The notes beneath the pieces are model-generated. The model searched no databases and was not told the DNA's origin. It saw only the letters and a program-made list of their open reading frames with translations. From the NCBI GenBank assembly GCA_029936425.1, contig JAPYSU010000001.1, positions 319,556 to 383,555 on the forward strand: a stretch of DNA of 64,000 nt, read 5' to 3'. Positions 7,803 to 17,540 of this stretch are shown here, piece by piece (position 1 is the first letter of the stretch; each line of letters starts with the position of its first letter). The stretch is from Litorimonas sp. (lineage in GTDB: Bacteria; Pseudomonadota; Alphaproteobacteria; Caulobacterales; Maricaulaceae). The position numbers and the translations under genes are program-made.

Positions 7803-8801
7803 TTGCCAAATGCGTTTGTGAAAATTCCAGGCTGTTTCAATGATATTTTCTATGTCTGAATATTGCGGCTCAAAGCCCAGACTGTCTTTCGCGTGGCGTG
7901 CATCCGCATAGAGCCGGGTGAGGTCCCCGGCGCGGCGCGGCGCTTCGTCATAAGGCACGGCTAGACCGGTCACGTCTTTGATGGTCTCTAGAATTTGCAG
8001 CACACTCACCCCTTCGCCCGTGCCGATATTTACTTCAGCTTGGCTTAGTCCGCTCTCAAAGGCCTCCAACGCTTTGATATGCGCCAGCGCAATGTCGTTG
8101 ACGTGAATGTAATCCCGAACGCAGGTTCCATCCGGCGTGTCATAATCGGTGCCGAAAAGTTTCATCGGCTTTCCCCGACCGGCAGCTGCTTTCATCGCGT
8201 TCGGGATGAGGTGAGTTTCCGGATCATGTTCCTCACCGATTTCGCCGGAAGCGTCGGCGCCGCTGGCATTAAAATAACGCAGCGTGACATAATTCAGGCC
8301 ATAGGCTTTGTGATAGCTCTGTATCATATGCTCAATAGCCAGCTTGGTTTTCCCGTAAACCGAAACCGGGTTTTGAACCATGTCTTCGGTCAGCGGCATG
8401 GTTTTCGCTTCGCCATAGGTGGCGCAGGTCGAGGAAAAAATAAATCGGTCACAGTCTGCGGCCCGCATGGCATCCAGAAGGTTCAGCGCGCCTAAAACAT
8501 TATTATGATAAAATCCCTGAGGGTCTTTTTCCCCGATGCCGACTTCAATGGAACTGGCCAAATGAATCACCGTGTGCGCGGTCGGATATTGAGTAAAGGC
8601 AGCGTCCAATTCATCCCGGTTTCGGCAATCGACTTTGACGAAGGATCCCCATTTGACGGCATGTTCATGCCCGCCTGAAAAATTGTCAAACACGATGGGC
8701 TTGCCGCCATTTTCGGAAATCATTTTGCAGACATGCGCGCCGATATAGCCCGCTCCGCCCACAATGATGAAGCTCTCGCCGTTTAAATCATAGGTTTTCA
8801 T
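7797..8801 (-). CDS. galE: UDP-glucose 4-epimerase
   Basis: The 334-residue extended short-chain dehydrogenase has the N-terminal NAD motif GGAGYIGAH and the catalytic Ser/Tyr/Lys set in FSSTCATYG and VYGKTKLAIE. The substrate-binding segment YFNASGAD and the C-terminal RRAGDLTRLYAD match bacterial GalE, which interconverts UDP-glucose and UDP-galactose in the cytoplasm. Length is typical (about 330-340). The product would feed surface polysaccharide synthesis, for which glycosyltransferases lie at 56-61 kb. The gene is convergent with the hydrolase, with a 6 bp overlap. Confidence 0.93.
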   Translation of the reverse strand: MKTYDLNGESFIIVGGAGYIGAHVCKMISENGGKPIVFDNFSGGHEHAVKWGSFVKVDCRNRDELDAAFTQYPTAHTVIHLASSIEVGIGEKDPQGFYHNNVLGALNLLDAMRAADCDRFIFSSTCATYGEAKTMPLTEDMVQNPVSVYGKTKLAIEHMIQSYHKAYGLNYVTLRYFNASGADASGEIGEEHDPETHLIPNAMKAAAGRGKPMKLFGTDYDTPDGTCVRDYIHVNDIALAHIKALEAFESGLSQAEVNIGTGEGVSVLQILETIKDVTGLAVPYDEAPRRAGDLTRLYADARHAKDSLGFEPQYSDIENIIETAWNFHKRIWQL

Positions 8802-8975
8802 TTAACGTCCCGTTTCTGAGATTTCCTCATCCATACCGAATTCTACATGACAGACAATAGAAGGCAGAGGTAAGACGGATGTCGGCACTATTTTTCAGAG
8901 AATGCTATGAGAATTTCCATTTGCGAAACCGGGGACTGCCGCCTAGGTTTTTAGAGAGTGAAAAGGAGTTTGTTC

Positions 8976-10490
8976 GTGACGTCACCCCCCGCATCCGAAA
9001 CCAAAATTCCGGTTTATGATCTGCTCGTCATTGGCGGGGGTATAAACGGCACGGCCGTGGCGCGGGACGCCGCAGGCCGGGGACTTTCCGTTGTGCTGTG
9101 CGAAAAAGACGACCTCGCCAGCCACACCTCTTCGGCAAGTACAAAACTTATTCACGGCGGGCTTCGCTATCTCGAACATTATGATTTCAAACTGGTTCGG
9201 GAATCTCTGAAAGAACGTGAAATCCTCCTACGCGCCGCGCCTCATATCATCTGGCCCCTACGCTTTATTCTGCCTTACGATGAAGGCCTGCGGCCGAAAT
9301 GGCTCTTGCGCATGGGATTATTTTTATATGACAATCTCGGCGGTAGAGAACTTCTCCCCGGAACCAAAACCCGCAAACGGGGGCAGGGCTCCCGCTTTGA
9401 TGTGCTCAAGGACAGGCTCGAGACCGGATTTGAATATTCGGATTGCTGGGTCGAGGATTCCCGTCTGGTGGCGCTCAACGCTGTGGACGCCGCCCAGCAA
9501 GGCGCTGATATCTTTACCCGAACCGAAGTGCGTTCCATCAAAGGGGAAGAGGGGCTATATCGCGCCGAAATTCAGAATGGCGTAAATTTGAAAACTATCA
9601 AAGCCCGGGGGATCGTAAACGCCGCCGGTCCTTGGGTCGATAGTCTCCTCTCAACCGTTGAGCAAAGCGACGTAAAAGACGAAACAACCCTTCGCCTGGT
9701 CAAGGGCAGTCATATTGTCGTGCCAAAACTTTATGACGGCGACCACGCCTTTATTTTTCAAAATTCCGATGAGAGAGTCATTTTTGCGATTCCCTATGAG
9801 CAGAACTTCACCCTGATCGGCACAACGGATGTGCCGCATGAAAAGCCGGATGATCTGCCGCAAGCCTCCGCCGAGGAAATTCAATATCTCTGTGACTGTG
9901 TGAATGAGTATTTCGAAACTCAAACCACCCCGACTGATGTCGTCTGGACTTATTCCGGCGTCCGCCCGCTATATGATGACAAAGCGGCAGAGGCGTCCGA
10001 TGTCACGCGCGATTATGTTCTGGATTTGCAGAAATACGAAACCGACGCACCCTTTATTTCCGTCTATGGCGGAAAAATAACGACCTCTCGAAAACTTGCC
10101 GACCATGTCCTGGAAAAAATAAAACACTATTATCCCGATATGGGTAAGCCCTGGACGAAAAAGGCCTATTTCCCCGGCGGCAATATTCCTGAAGCGGATT
10201 TTGAAGAGTTCTATCAATCCCAACTGGACCATTATCCGGATCTGGATCCAAAACTCGTGCGCCTTTTCTGCCGCCGATATGGCACGCGGGTGACACGTGT
10301 CTTAAAAGACGGCGTCGGGCGCCTCTTTGGCGGCGATTTGACCGAAGCCGATGCGCGCTATCTGGTCGAATATGAATGGGCCAAAGCACCGGAAGATGTT
10401 CTCTGGCGGCGGACAAAATGCGGCCTGCATATGAGCGAATCCGAACGCGAAAGTTTTGCGGAATGGTTCCGGCACGCAAAGCTGAATTGA
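8976..10490 (+). CDS. glpD: Aerobic glycerol-3-phosphate dehydrogenase
   Basis: The 504-residue flavoprotein has the FAD motif IGGGINGTAVARDAAGRG and the GlpD signature KLIHGGLRYLEH. Later motifs include LVKGSHIVVP, IGTTDVPHE and the C-terminal GCGLHMSESE-like segment seen here as KCGLHMSESE. It oxidises sn-glycerol-3-phosphate to dihydroxyacetone phosphate at the inner membrane and passes electrons to quinone. I prefer the GTG at 8976 because AGGAG lies 7 bases before it; an in-frame GTG at 8958 would place that signal inside the gene. No glpF, glpK or glpR is adjacent. DHAP is also the AfsA co-substrate in Streptomyces, but any link to the nearby operon is only suggestive. Confidence 0.93.
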   Translation: MTSPPASETKIPVYDLLVIGGGINGTAVARDAAGRGLSVVLCEKDDLASHTSSASTKLIHGGLRYLEHYDFKLVRESLKEREILLRAAPHIIWPLRFILPYDEGLRPKWLLRMGLFLYDNLGGRELLPGTKTRKRGQGSRFDVLKDRLETGFEYSDCWVEDSRLVALNAVDAAQQGADIFTRTEVRSIKGEEGLYRAEIQNGVNLKTIKARGIVNAAGPWVDSLLSTVEQSDVKDETTLRLVKGSHIVVPKLYDGDHAFIFQNSDERVIFAIPYEQNFTLIGTTDVPHEKPDDLPQASAEEIQYLCDCVNEYFETQTTPTDVVWTYSGVRPLYDDKAAEASDVTRDYVLDLQKYETDAPFISVYGGKITTSRKLADHVLEKIKHYYPDMGKPWTKKAYFPGGNIPEADFEEFYQSQLDHYPDLDPKLVRLFCRRYGTRVTRVLKDGVGRLFGGDLTEADARYLVEYEWAKAPEDVLWRRTKCGLHMSESERESFAEWFRHAKLN

Positions 10491-10585
10491 CCGCCTTCCG
10501 TCTCTGACTTGTAAAAAGCCCCAATTTATGACATCGCTGTCATAACCATAATATGAGAGAGCGAGCACGCTCCAGCGGGGGATGA

Positions 10586-11953
10586 ATGTCGGACTTTACG
10601 ATCTGGATTGCGGAAAACCGTGCGCTTCTCGCGACCGTGTTTTCTGTCGCGGCCTTACTCGCCATGATTACGGCAGGGCGAATTCATGCCTTCCCAGCGC
10701 TCATTGTGGCGGCTTTGCTTGCGGCGCTCGGGGCAGGGTTGGCGCCGACAGAAGCGCTCAATTCCATCAAATCCGGTTTGGGCGGGACGCTGGGCGGTAT
10801 CGCAGTCGTCATTGGATTAGGGGCCATGTTCGGCGTTTTAGTCGAGGCGAGCGGCGGTGTCGGCTCTCTGGCCGAATGGATCACCCGCCGCGCCGGCCCA
10901 AAACACGCGCCCTGGCTCATGGGGGTGGTGGGCGTCATTATCGCCATTCCGGTCTTTTTTGATGTCGCTTTAATTATTCTTATTCCGCTTGTGGTCGGTC
11001 TGGCGAAACGCGCCAAGGCCGCGCCTTTAGCGTTTGGACTGCCTCTCTTGGCCGGACTGGCGACGGCCCATGCCTTTATTCCACCGACCCCGGGGCCGAT
11101 TGCGGTGGCGGAGCAGCTCGACGCGGATCTGGGCTGGGTGATGTTGTTCGGCGTCATCGCAGGCGTTCCGGCCATGATTGTCGGCGGACCTGTATTTGCG
11201 CGTTTTGCAGAAAAGCGCGGCTGGCTCGAAACCGACGAAGACATGGCGGTGACTTGGGTCAAAGAAGACGCCCGCGAATTTAATCCGCGTCTGGCAAAAC
11301 TGGCTTTGACCATAATTCTCTTGCCGCTGGCCCTCATTATTTTTGGCACAGTTCTGCAAAGCACTTCTACCCCAGCGGCATTGAAATCCCTCTTCTCCTT
11401 TATTGGCGCGCCCATCGTCGCGCTTTTGATGGCCTGCGGAATTGCCGCTCTGATCTTCAATCCTCAAAACGAAGAAGAGAAAAAAGCACGTAGAGATGCT
11501 CTTGCTCGGTCTCTGGAACCGGTTGGCGTTGTCCTGTTGGTGACGGGCGCGGGCGGTGCGTTCAAACAGGTGCTTGTCGACTCTGGCGCCGGGAAAGCTT
11601 TGGCCGAAAGCACCCTTGCGCTCGGCCTTGTGCCGGTTAGCGCAGGCTTTGTGCTCGCGCTCCTGATCCGCGTGGCGCAAGGGTCGGCGACGGCGGCCAT
11701 GATTACGGCGGCGGGGCTGACCTATCCCATTGCCTTGGCGGCCGATTTGTCAGAGCCGAAGCTGGCTCTGGTCGCCGTTGCGATTGCGGCGGGGGCCACG
11801 GCGATGAGCCATGTCAATGATAGCGGCTTCTGGCTGGTCAATCGATATTTCGGACAGACGACAGTTCAGACATTGCGGACCTGGACTGTTTCGGCCACCC
11901 TCGTGGGAGTGACAGGGTTTATTGTGGCAGCGGGTTTGACAGCGCTCCTCTAA
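10586..11953 (+). CDS. gntP: Gluconate:H+ symporter (GntP family)
   Basis: The 455-residue protein is almost entirely hydrophobic, with about 12 membrane segments. It carries GntP-family motifs such as IPVFFDVALIILIPL, AHAFIPPTPGP and AMSHVNDSGFWLV. Members import gluconate or related sugar acids by proton symport. The ATG follows a GGGGGAT ribosome-binding site. The 3' end overlaps the convergent gluconate kinase gene by 35 bp. The kinase supports gluconate as the substrate. Confidence 0.9.
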   Translation: MSDFTIWIAENRALLATVFSVAALLAMITAGRIHAFPALIVAALLAALGAGLAPTEALNSIKSGLGGTLGGIAVVIGLGAMFGVLVEASGGVGSLAEWITRRAGPKHAPWLMGVVGVIIAIPVFFDVALIILIPLVVGLAKRAKAAPLAFGLPLLAGLATAHAFIPPTPGPIAVAEQLDADLGWVMLFGVIAGVPAMIVGGPVFARFAEKRGWLETDEDMAVTWVKEDAREFNPRLAKLALTIILLPLALIIFGTVLQSTSTPAALKSLFSFIGAPIVALLMACGIAALIFNPQNEEEKKARRDALARSLEPVGVVLLVTGAGGAFKQVLVDSGAGKALAESTLALGLVPVSAGFVLALLIRVAQGSATAAMITAAGLTYPIALAADLSEPKLALVAVAIAAGATAMSHVNDSGFWLVNRYFGQTTVQTLRTWTVSATLVGVTGFIVAAGLTALL

Positions 11954-12431
11954 GCGCCCTTTTCACGTCATCAAGAACTGTTTCTACGGACTGATCTCCG
12001 TTTATGCGGAGGCAATACTCTGGCGGCTTCATCGCGGCTAACTGGCTGTCCAACATGGTTTCTTTCATGAAATGATTTTCCCGCGCCTGCATCCGCCGGG
12101 TAAGCTCTTTGCGGGAAACTTGCAGATAAACCCAATGGACAGAGCAGGCACACCCCTCGATTAACCGCGTTCTGACAAAGTCGTTCAAAGCAGAGCAAGA
12201 TAAGATGACTGTACCCGTTTCATATTCGCGTACAGCCTCTGCCATGGCGTCAATCCACGCCTCTCGATCCTTATTCGTGAGCGGCGTTCCGCCCGTCATT
12301 TTCTCGACATTCGCTTCAGGATGAAACTCGTCGCCCTCTAAATATTTCCAACCCTCCGCTTCTGACAGCTTCGACGCAATGGTGGATTTTCCGGACGCGG
12401 CGACGCCCATGATGACAATTAAGTGTTTCAC
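11919..12431 (-). CDS. gntK: Gluconokinase
   Basis: The 170-residue P-loop kinase has Walker A GVAASGKST at residues 9-17, followed by the gluconate kinase motif YLEGDEFHPEANVEKM and the segment GTPLTNKDREAWI. It phosphorylates D-gluconate to 6-phosphogluconate for the Entner-Doudoroff or pentose phosphate pathway. I chose GTG 12431, which overlaps the preceding aminotransferase stop as GTGA and gives the normal family length; an upstream in-frame ATG at 12458 would add nine residues inside the neighbour. The last 35 bp overlap the end of gntP on the other strand. Confidence 0.92.
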   Translation of the reverse strand: MKHLIVIMGVAASGKSTIASKLSEAEGWKYLEGDEFHPEANVEKMTGGTPLTNKDREAWIDAMAEAVREYETGTVILSCSALNDFVRTRLIEGCACSVHWVYLQVSRKELTRRMQARENHFMKETMLDSQLAAMKPPEYCLRINGDQSVETVLDDVKRALRGALSNPLPQ

Positions 12432-13594
12432 GTGATTATCTGTTTCAATGCGCGACAAAACTTATCAATCTCGTCCTGAGTATTGTAATAGTGAATAGAC
12501 GCTCTGACCGCGTCTGGCCGCTCTGTGACCTGATGCGGCGAGATATAACTGACCGCAATTCGCCGCTCCCAGAGCGCGTCTATAATGTCTTTGGCAGATT
12601 TTCTTTCAGATCTAAATGTCACGATCCCGCTCAACGCCTCGCCTTTATCCAGAACGATGACAGGAAGGCCCGTTAAGGTCTCCCGTAGCGTTTTTGCAAG
12701 GGTTTTGACTCGGTCTTCAATACGAGGAAGTCTCAAATCAATCGCATATTTCGCCGCTTCCGACAGGCCGATCTGTCCGGCCACATGCCGCTCATATGTC
12801 TCGAACCGTTTGGCCCCTTTGGCCCATTTGAACTCTGTATCGGAGGTTTGAGCGGCAGAGATATTATCAATCAAAGGCGGTGACAATTTCTCGAGCGCGC
12901 TTTCTCGGACATATAAAAATCCGGTTCCCCGCGGGCCGCGCAGCCATTTGCGCCCGGTTCCGGCAAGTAGGTCGCAGCCAATCGCCTGAACGTCAATCTC
13001 CGCCTGCCCGACAGACTGACAGGCATCGACAATATATAAGAGGTTATGGTCATTCGCGATTTTGCCGAGAGCGGCGGCGGGCTGAATGCTCCCATCAAAT
13101 GTCGGCATATGGGTCAGCGCAATGGCTTTCGTTCGTTTAGTTATCAGGGGCGCAACACGCTCCAGGTCAATGATTCCGCTTTCATTGGAGGGAATCCGAT
13201 CCAGAACAATGCCTTTAGTTTTGACCAGATGGAGGAAGGCCAGATAATTGGACGTATAGCTGCTGTCATGGATGAGAAGCCTATCGCCCGCTTGCCAATC
13301 CATCGCGCGAAGTCCCATTTCCCAGGCGCGGGTATGGTTAGAGGCAAATGCAATTTCAGAAGGCTTTGCGTTTAGAAGTTTTGCCAGCGCCGGATAAAAG
13401 CCCGAAATTTTCTCCGCCGCGAGGCTTTCCGCCGCGTAGCCGCCATAGTCCCGCTCCAGTTCCAGATGGGACTGCATCGCATTGAAAACGGGGCCCGGCA
13501 TAAGAGCGGCCCCGGCATTGTTAAAATGAATTTGGGCGGCGCAGGCAGGCGTGTCGGCGCGAATATCCGCTATTTCTTTATCTGAAAAACTCAT
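12428..13594 (-). CDS. Class V aminotransferase (PLP-dependent, NifS/CsdB-like fold)
   Basis: The 388-residue protein has the fold-type I PLP signature of class V enzymes: His/Asp/Gln ligands in IVDACQSVGQ (Asp190, Gln193) and the Schiff-base lysine Lys216 in GTGRKWLRGPRG. The N-terminal HFNNAGAALMP is usual for the IscS/kynureninase-like branch. There is no obvious cysteine-desulfurase catalytic loop, so it may be an aminotransferase or lyase of unknown substrate. The ATG at 13594 is preferred to a TTG at 13627. It overlaps gntK by 4 bp, so they are co-transcribed, although a common pathway is not clear. Confidence 0.85.
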   Translation of the reverse strand: MSFSDKEIADIRADTPACAAQIHFNNAGAALMPGPVFNAMQSHLELERDYGGYAAESLAAEKISGFYPALAKLLNAKPSEIAFASNHTRAWEMGLRAMDWQAGDRLLIHDSSYTSNYLAFLHLVKTKGIVLDRIPSNESGIIDLERVAPLITKRTKAIALTHMPTFDGSIQPAAALGKIANDHNLLYIVDACQSVGQAEIDVQAIGCDLLAGTGRKWLRGPRGTGFLYVRESALEKLSPPLIDNISAAQTSDTEFKWAKGAKRFETYERHVAGQIGLSEAAKYAIDLRLPRIEDRVKTLAKTLRETLTGLPVIVLDKGEALSGIVTFRSERKSAKDIIDALWERRIAVSYISPHQVTERPDAVRASIHYYNTQDEIDKFCRALKQIIT

Positions 13595-13654
13595 AACTGA
13601 GCTTAGGACAGAATTCGGCTTTGCCAAAGTCCGAAAAGACGATACCGTCCAGCC

Positions 13655-15028
13655 ATGTTATCCGTTTTAGATATTTTTCGCGTCGGGATTGGCCCGTCAA
13701 GTTCTCACACCGTTGGGCCTATGCGCATTACGGAACGTTTTGTGGCGAGGCTCAGACAAAAAGAGCTGTTAGGCAAAACAGCGCGCGTGCAAGTGGACTT
13801 GCGCGGCTCACTTGCTTTCACCGGAGAAGGCCATGGATCGCCCCGCGCGGCGCTGTTGGGCCTGGCCGGACTGAAACCTGAAACTTTTGATCCCAAAAAA
13901 GCGGACGAGATCTACGCCCGGGCCGAAGACGACAACCGTCTACTGTTGGGCGGAGAGCAGGATATCGACTTTACTTATAAAGAAGACATCCGCTTGGATT
14001 ACGACACGGCCGCTGACCTCCACCCCAATGAAATGTATGTTCAGGCTTTTGACTCAGGCGGTGAAGTCATTGCCAGCCGGACTTATTATTCAACGGGCGG
14101 CGGGTTTATTGCGTCCAGATCCCAGCTCAAAAAGCCGACCAAAAATGACCGGGTCCAAACGGGCGAAGAAAAAGGGCCTTATCAGTTCACCTCGGCGGCA
14201 GAGCTGCTCAGTATTTGCAACCGCGAAAATCTGTCCATTCAACACGTTATCCTGGCGAATGAAGACACAAAACGCCCGCGCAAAAAAACCGAAACAAAAC
14301 TCGACGCCATTGGCAAGACCATGATGGCCTGTATCGATCAGGGTCTGGCGACGCATGGCATCCTCCCCGGCGGGCTGAAAGTCACCCGGCGCGCGCCCAA
14401 GCTCTGGGACAAGCTGCAAAACGCGCCGCAGTCCAATGAACGCGAACAGCTTTTCGATTGGCTCAATGTCTATGCCATGGCGGTCAACGAAGAAAATGCG
14501 GCGGGCGGCAAAGTCGTCACTGCGCCGACCAATGGCGCGGCCGGGATTATCCCGGCGGTTATCCGTCATTACTGCGTGGAAAAGGGCGAAGACGCGATCC
14601 GCACTTTCCTTCTGGCGGCAGGCGGTATCGGGCTGCTCTATAAACAGCGGGCGTCAATTTCCGGCGCTGAAATGGGATGCCAGGGCGAAGTGGGCGTGGC
14701 CTGTTCCATGGCGGCGGGCGGATTAGCTGCCGTATGGGGCGCAAGCCCTGAGCAAGTGTGCAGCGCCGCCGAAATCGGCATGGAGCATAATCTCGGCCTG
14801 ACCTGCGACCCGGTGGGCGGCCTCGTCCAGATTCCGTGTATTGAACGCAACGCCATTGGCGCGGTGAAAGCCGTCAACGCAGCGAGGCTCGCGCTCCACA
14901 GTAGTGAAGCGTCAAAAGTCAGTCTCGATCAGGTCATCGAAACCATGCGCCAAACCGGCCTCGACATGAGCACGAAATATAAAGAAACGAGCCAAGGCGG
15001 CTTGGCGGTAAATGTGGTGGAGTGTTGA
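13655..15028 (+). CDS. sdaA: L-serine ammonia-lyase, iron-sulfur dependent, single chain
   Basis: The 457-residue protein starts with SVLDIFRVGIGPSSSHTVGP, the beta-domain signature of bacterial L-serine dehydratases, and continues into the catalytic alpha domain with APTNGAAGIIPAV. Cluster-ligand cysteines are visible in EMGCQGEVGVACSM and LTCDPVGGLVQIPC. It converts L-serine to pyruvate and ammonia in the cytoplasm using an oxygen-sensitive [4Fe-4S] cluster. Length matches E. coli SdaA (about 454). It is divergent from the aminotransferase gene. Confidence 0.95.
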   Translation: MLSVLDIFRVGIGPSSSHTVGPMRITERFVARLRQKELLGKTARVQVDLRGSLAFTGEGHGSPRAALLGLAGLKPETFDPKKADEIYARAEDDNRLLLGGEQDIDFTYKEDIRLDYDTAADLHPNEMYVQAFDSGGEVIASRTYYSTGGGFIASRSQLKKPTKNDRVQTGEEKGPYQFTSAAELLSICNRENLSIQHVILANEDTKRPRKKTETKLDAIGKTMMACIDQGLATHGILPGGLKVTRRAPKLWDKLQNAPQSNEREQLFDWLNVYAMAVNEENAAGGKVVTAPTNGAAGIIPAVIRHYCVEKGEDAIRTFLLAAGGIGLLYKQRASISGAEMGCQGEVGVACSMAAGGLAAVWGASPEQVCSAAEIGMEHNLGLTCDPVGGLVQIPCIERNAIGAVKAVNAARLALHSSEASKVSLDQVIETMRQTGLDMSTKYKETSQGGLAVNVVEC

Positions 15029-15084
15029 GAGCCGCGAGGTGAAAATAACGCGGTTAATTGTTCGCAAAATATTCTGGTTGTCGC

Positions 15085-15276
15085 TTACATTTTAAATTTG
15101 CTGATTAATTTCAAAGCGAAGACGGCTAAAATAATTAGCGATACAGAGTAAATTGAGGCATCAAAAAAAGAACCCAAAGCAAAAGCGATGTTCTCGTGGT
15201 CTGTGAAGCTAAGAATTAATTTTCCAATTAAGTCTATAGAGTTCCACGCGATAACCAGCCAAAGTAAAACTTTCAT
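15085..15276 (-). CDS. Small membrane protein, unknown
   Basis: The predicted 63-residue protein has two hydrophobic segments, about residues 2-25 and 40-58, separated by a short polar stretch (SFTDHENIA). It ends with a basic KLISKFKM tail, so both ends probably face the cytoplasm. I recognise no family. It lies 15 bp before the M28 peptidase stop on the same strand, so it would be the gene downstream of that peptidase. It could be a real small protein or chance; the membrane pattern favours the former. Confidence 0.5.
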   Translation of the reverse strand: MKVLLWLVIAWNSIDLIGKLILSFTDHENIAFALGSFFDASIYSVSLIILAVFALKLISKFKM

Positions 15277-15291
15277 AGTATCCCCTAAAAT

Positions 15292-16965
15292 TTACTCCCG
15301 CGCCTCTGCACTCGCCTCTCTCAGCGCCTTGAACTCGGATGTTGATTTCAGCTCGGGCCAGTCATCCGAATTACCCATTTGGCGGGTCATATCCAGAAAG
15401 AGCTCGACGTCCTGCGCCGCGCCGCGAAGGTCCCAGTCAGGATTCCACGCATCATTCTGATTGTGATAGCGGTTATCGATATAGCCTTGCACCCAAGCGT
15501 CTCCAGCTTCGCGGCCGCCGTCTTTCAAATCTGGTCCACCGGCAATACCCATAATCAACATGACGGGAACGCCGCGCCGGGCGAGGGAGAAATGATCTGC
15601 GCGGTAAAATAATCCATTTTCAGGCAGGCCTTCGGGGGCGACTGTCCGGCCTTGCGTCGCAGCGGTCGCGGCCATCATCTCTTCCAATTCACTTTGCCCT
15701 TCGCCGACTTGAATAACGTCATTGGCTGGCCCTGCGGTCTGCAAAATATCAAGCGTTAAATTGGCGACAATCTTTTCCAACGGATAGATAGGATCTTGGG
15801 CGTAAGCTTCCGAACCCAGCAATCCGCTTTCTTCCGCTGTCCAGGCCGCAAAAACAACAGAGCGTTCCAGCGGCGGTCCGGCTTTCAGGTTCCGGGCGAT
15901 TTCCATCATCCCCGCCAGTCCCAGAGCGTCATCATTTGCGCCGGGACGGACCGTCCGTCCTTGCGCGTCAGGCTCGCCTACGCCGTAGCCGTCCCAATGG
16001 CCGGAGAGCATAATGACTTCGTCCGGACGGGTGGTTCCTGTGATTTTACCCAAAACGTTCTGGCTCTCGACTGTCTCGACGGAGAGCGCCAAATCCGTGT
16101 TGAAACGGAGGTCGTCCAGTGGGAATGCCGTGAAATCTTTTTGACGAGCTTTGACCCGTAAATCATCAAGGTCATATCCCGCGGTCTCGACCCATTGCTC
16201 GGCCATGTCCTGATGCAGCCAGCCTTGCAGATCGACGGAAAGCTTCGCGCCGTCTCCGGCGACAGCATAGTTTTCGCCCGGTGAAGACGCGGCGACATTC
16301 CATCCATATCCGGCCGCTTCCGGTTCGTGAATGACCAGAGCGGCGACCGCGCCGCGGCGAGCAGCTTCTTCGAATTTATAGGCCCAGCGGCCATAATAAG
16401 TCATCCGTCGACCGCCAAACAGGCCGCTGACGGGATGGTCACCGGAGACGCCGAAATCCGGATCATTCACGAGGAAGAGCGCAACCTTGCCCTCGAGATC
16501 GATATCGCCGAAATCATCCCAGTCCCGCTCCGGCGCGCTGGCCCCAAAGCCGACAAAGACAACAGGCGCATTTTCGACTTTGATATTATCGCGGGGGTTG
16601 GTTGAGCTTATTTCAATGTCCTGGCCCTGCTTGATTTCAATGACGTTGCCGCCCTGATCGACATTCAATGTCCGTACATCCGTGACAATGGATTTGTTGA
16701 GCGTAACCGGATCAGTCCAGTTTCCGTTTCGTCCGCCGGGCTCCAGCCCTAGTTCTGTAAAACGCTCAATCAGATAGTTGACGGTTCTGGTCTCACCCTC
16801 GGTTCCCGGCGCCCGGCCCATAAAGTCGTCGGACGCCATGATTTTGACGTCCTCTGACATATTGGCCGTATTGATAGGAGAGGACGGGTTATCGACAGTC
16901 GCGGTTTGCGTACACCCCATTAAAATGACGCTCGCGCTCACGGTAACCCATATCTCTCTGATCAT
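15292..16965 (-). CDS. M28 family zinc peptidase, lipoprotein
   Basis: The 557-residue protein starts with a signal peptide ending in the lipobox LMGC (Cys18), so it is probably anchored in the envelope. A PA-like insert spans about residues 130-250. The M28 zinc site is clear: SGHWDGYG (His323, Asp325), GANDDALG (Asp345) and the catalytic EES (Glu378/379), with a later YRADHFSL histidine. These enzymes are aminopeptidases or carboxypeptidases that trim peptides in the periplasm. Length fits PA-containing M28 lipoproteins of alphaproteobacteria. It has no obvious operon partner except the small membrane protein just downstream. Confidence 0.92.
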   Translation of the reverse strand: MIREIWVTVSASVILMGCTQTATVDNPSSPINTANMSEDVKIMASDDFMGRAPGTEGETRTVNYLIERFTELGLEPGGRNGNWTDPVTLNKSIVTDVRTLNVDQGGNVIEIKQGQDIEISSTNPRDNIKVENAPVVFVGFGASAPERDWDDFGDIDLEGKVALFLVNDPDFGVSGDHPVSGLFGGRRMTYYGRWAYKFEEAARRGAVAALVIHEPEAAGYGWNVAASSPGENYAVAGDGAKLSVDLQGWLHQDMAEQWVETAGYDLDDLRVKARQKDFTAFPLDDLRFNTDLALSVETVESQNVLGKITGTTRPDEVIMLSGHWDGYGVGEPDAQGRTVRPGANDDALGLAGMMEIARNLKAGPPLERSVVFAAWTAEESGLLGSEAYAQDPIYPLEKIVANLTLDILQTAGPANDVIQVGEGQSELEEMMAATAATQGRTVAPEGLPENGLFYRADHFSLARRGVPVMLIMGIAGGPDLKDGGREAGDAWVQGYIDNRYHNQNDAWNPDWDLRGAAQDVELFLDMTRQMGNSDDWPELKSTSEFKALREASAEARE

Positions 16966-17054
16966 CTCTTTCTCCCTAATCTAAAACTTTTCCGACCATT
17001 GTTTTAGAAAGGGATTGTGTCAACCACTGCAGGCGGCCTTGAACTCTGAAGGGG

Positions 17055-17540
17055 TCAGTCGTCGGCCATGGAGACGAAGATTGCGACTATGCCAATCATG
17101 CCCGCATATCGAAAGGCCGATTGCCCTGCCAAATCGCGGAAGACATCAGATCGCCAAAGTTCGAACCAGCCTTCGCCAATGACAATAAAACCCAAAAACA
17201 ACATGAAAATGGCCACGCCGCAGCCCGATAGGGCAAAAGTTTTGGCATGATTAAATGCGGCCGCGTCAGCCTTTCGCGCGCTCCACATGCGGCCCCCGCC
17301 GATTAAACATAAAATCCCTGCGGTCACTTTCGACAAGATAATAAATAGAGCGCCGGCCAAAATAAGAACGGGATTGGTGGTTGCCCGCCAACTTTCTGCG
17401 CCGCCTTCAAAGGTGGACATAGACGCGACAGCTTCGACCGCCCCGATTGTCCCGTTCCAATCCGTTAGATTTCCGAACGCCCCGAATATGCCCCATAAAA
17501 AGACGCTGAATATGAGTAATGTTTTTATGATACGTAACAT
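17055..17540 (-). CDS. DUF2165 small integral membrane protein
   Basis: The 161-residue protein has four hydrophobic segments and the DUF2165 pattern: an N-terminal GIFGAFGNLTDW, a central FEGGAESWRA(T)TNP stretch, and EGWFELWRS near residue 127. The family is conserved in proteobacteria but has no known function. The gene stands alone between glmS and the peptidase, on the same strand as both. Confidence 0.82.
   Translation of the reverse strand: MLRIIKTLLIFSVFLWGIFGAFGNLTDWNGTIGAVEAVASMSTFEGGAESWRATTNPVLILAGALFIILSKVTAGILCLIGGGRMWSARKADAAAFNHAKTFALSGCGVAIFMLFLGFIVIGEGWFELWRSDVFRDLAGQSAFRYAGMIGIVAIFVSMADD

Noticed and set aside
10684..11460. Open frame of 258 codons on the minus strand
   Set aside because: It is antisense to gntP and consists of low-complexity Pro/Ala/Ser-rich sequence typical of a mirrored GC-rich gene.
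15032..15054. Hairpin CCGCG/CGCGG after sdaA as a terminator
   Set aside because: The stem is short, the loop is long, and there is no clear T run after it.
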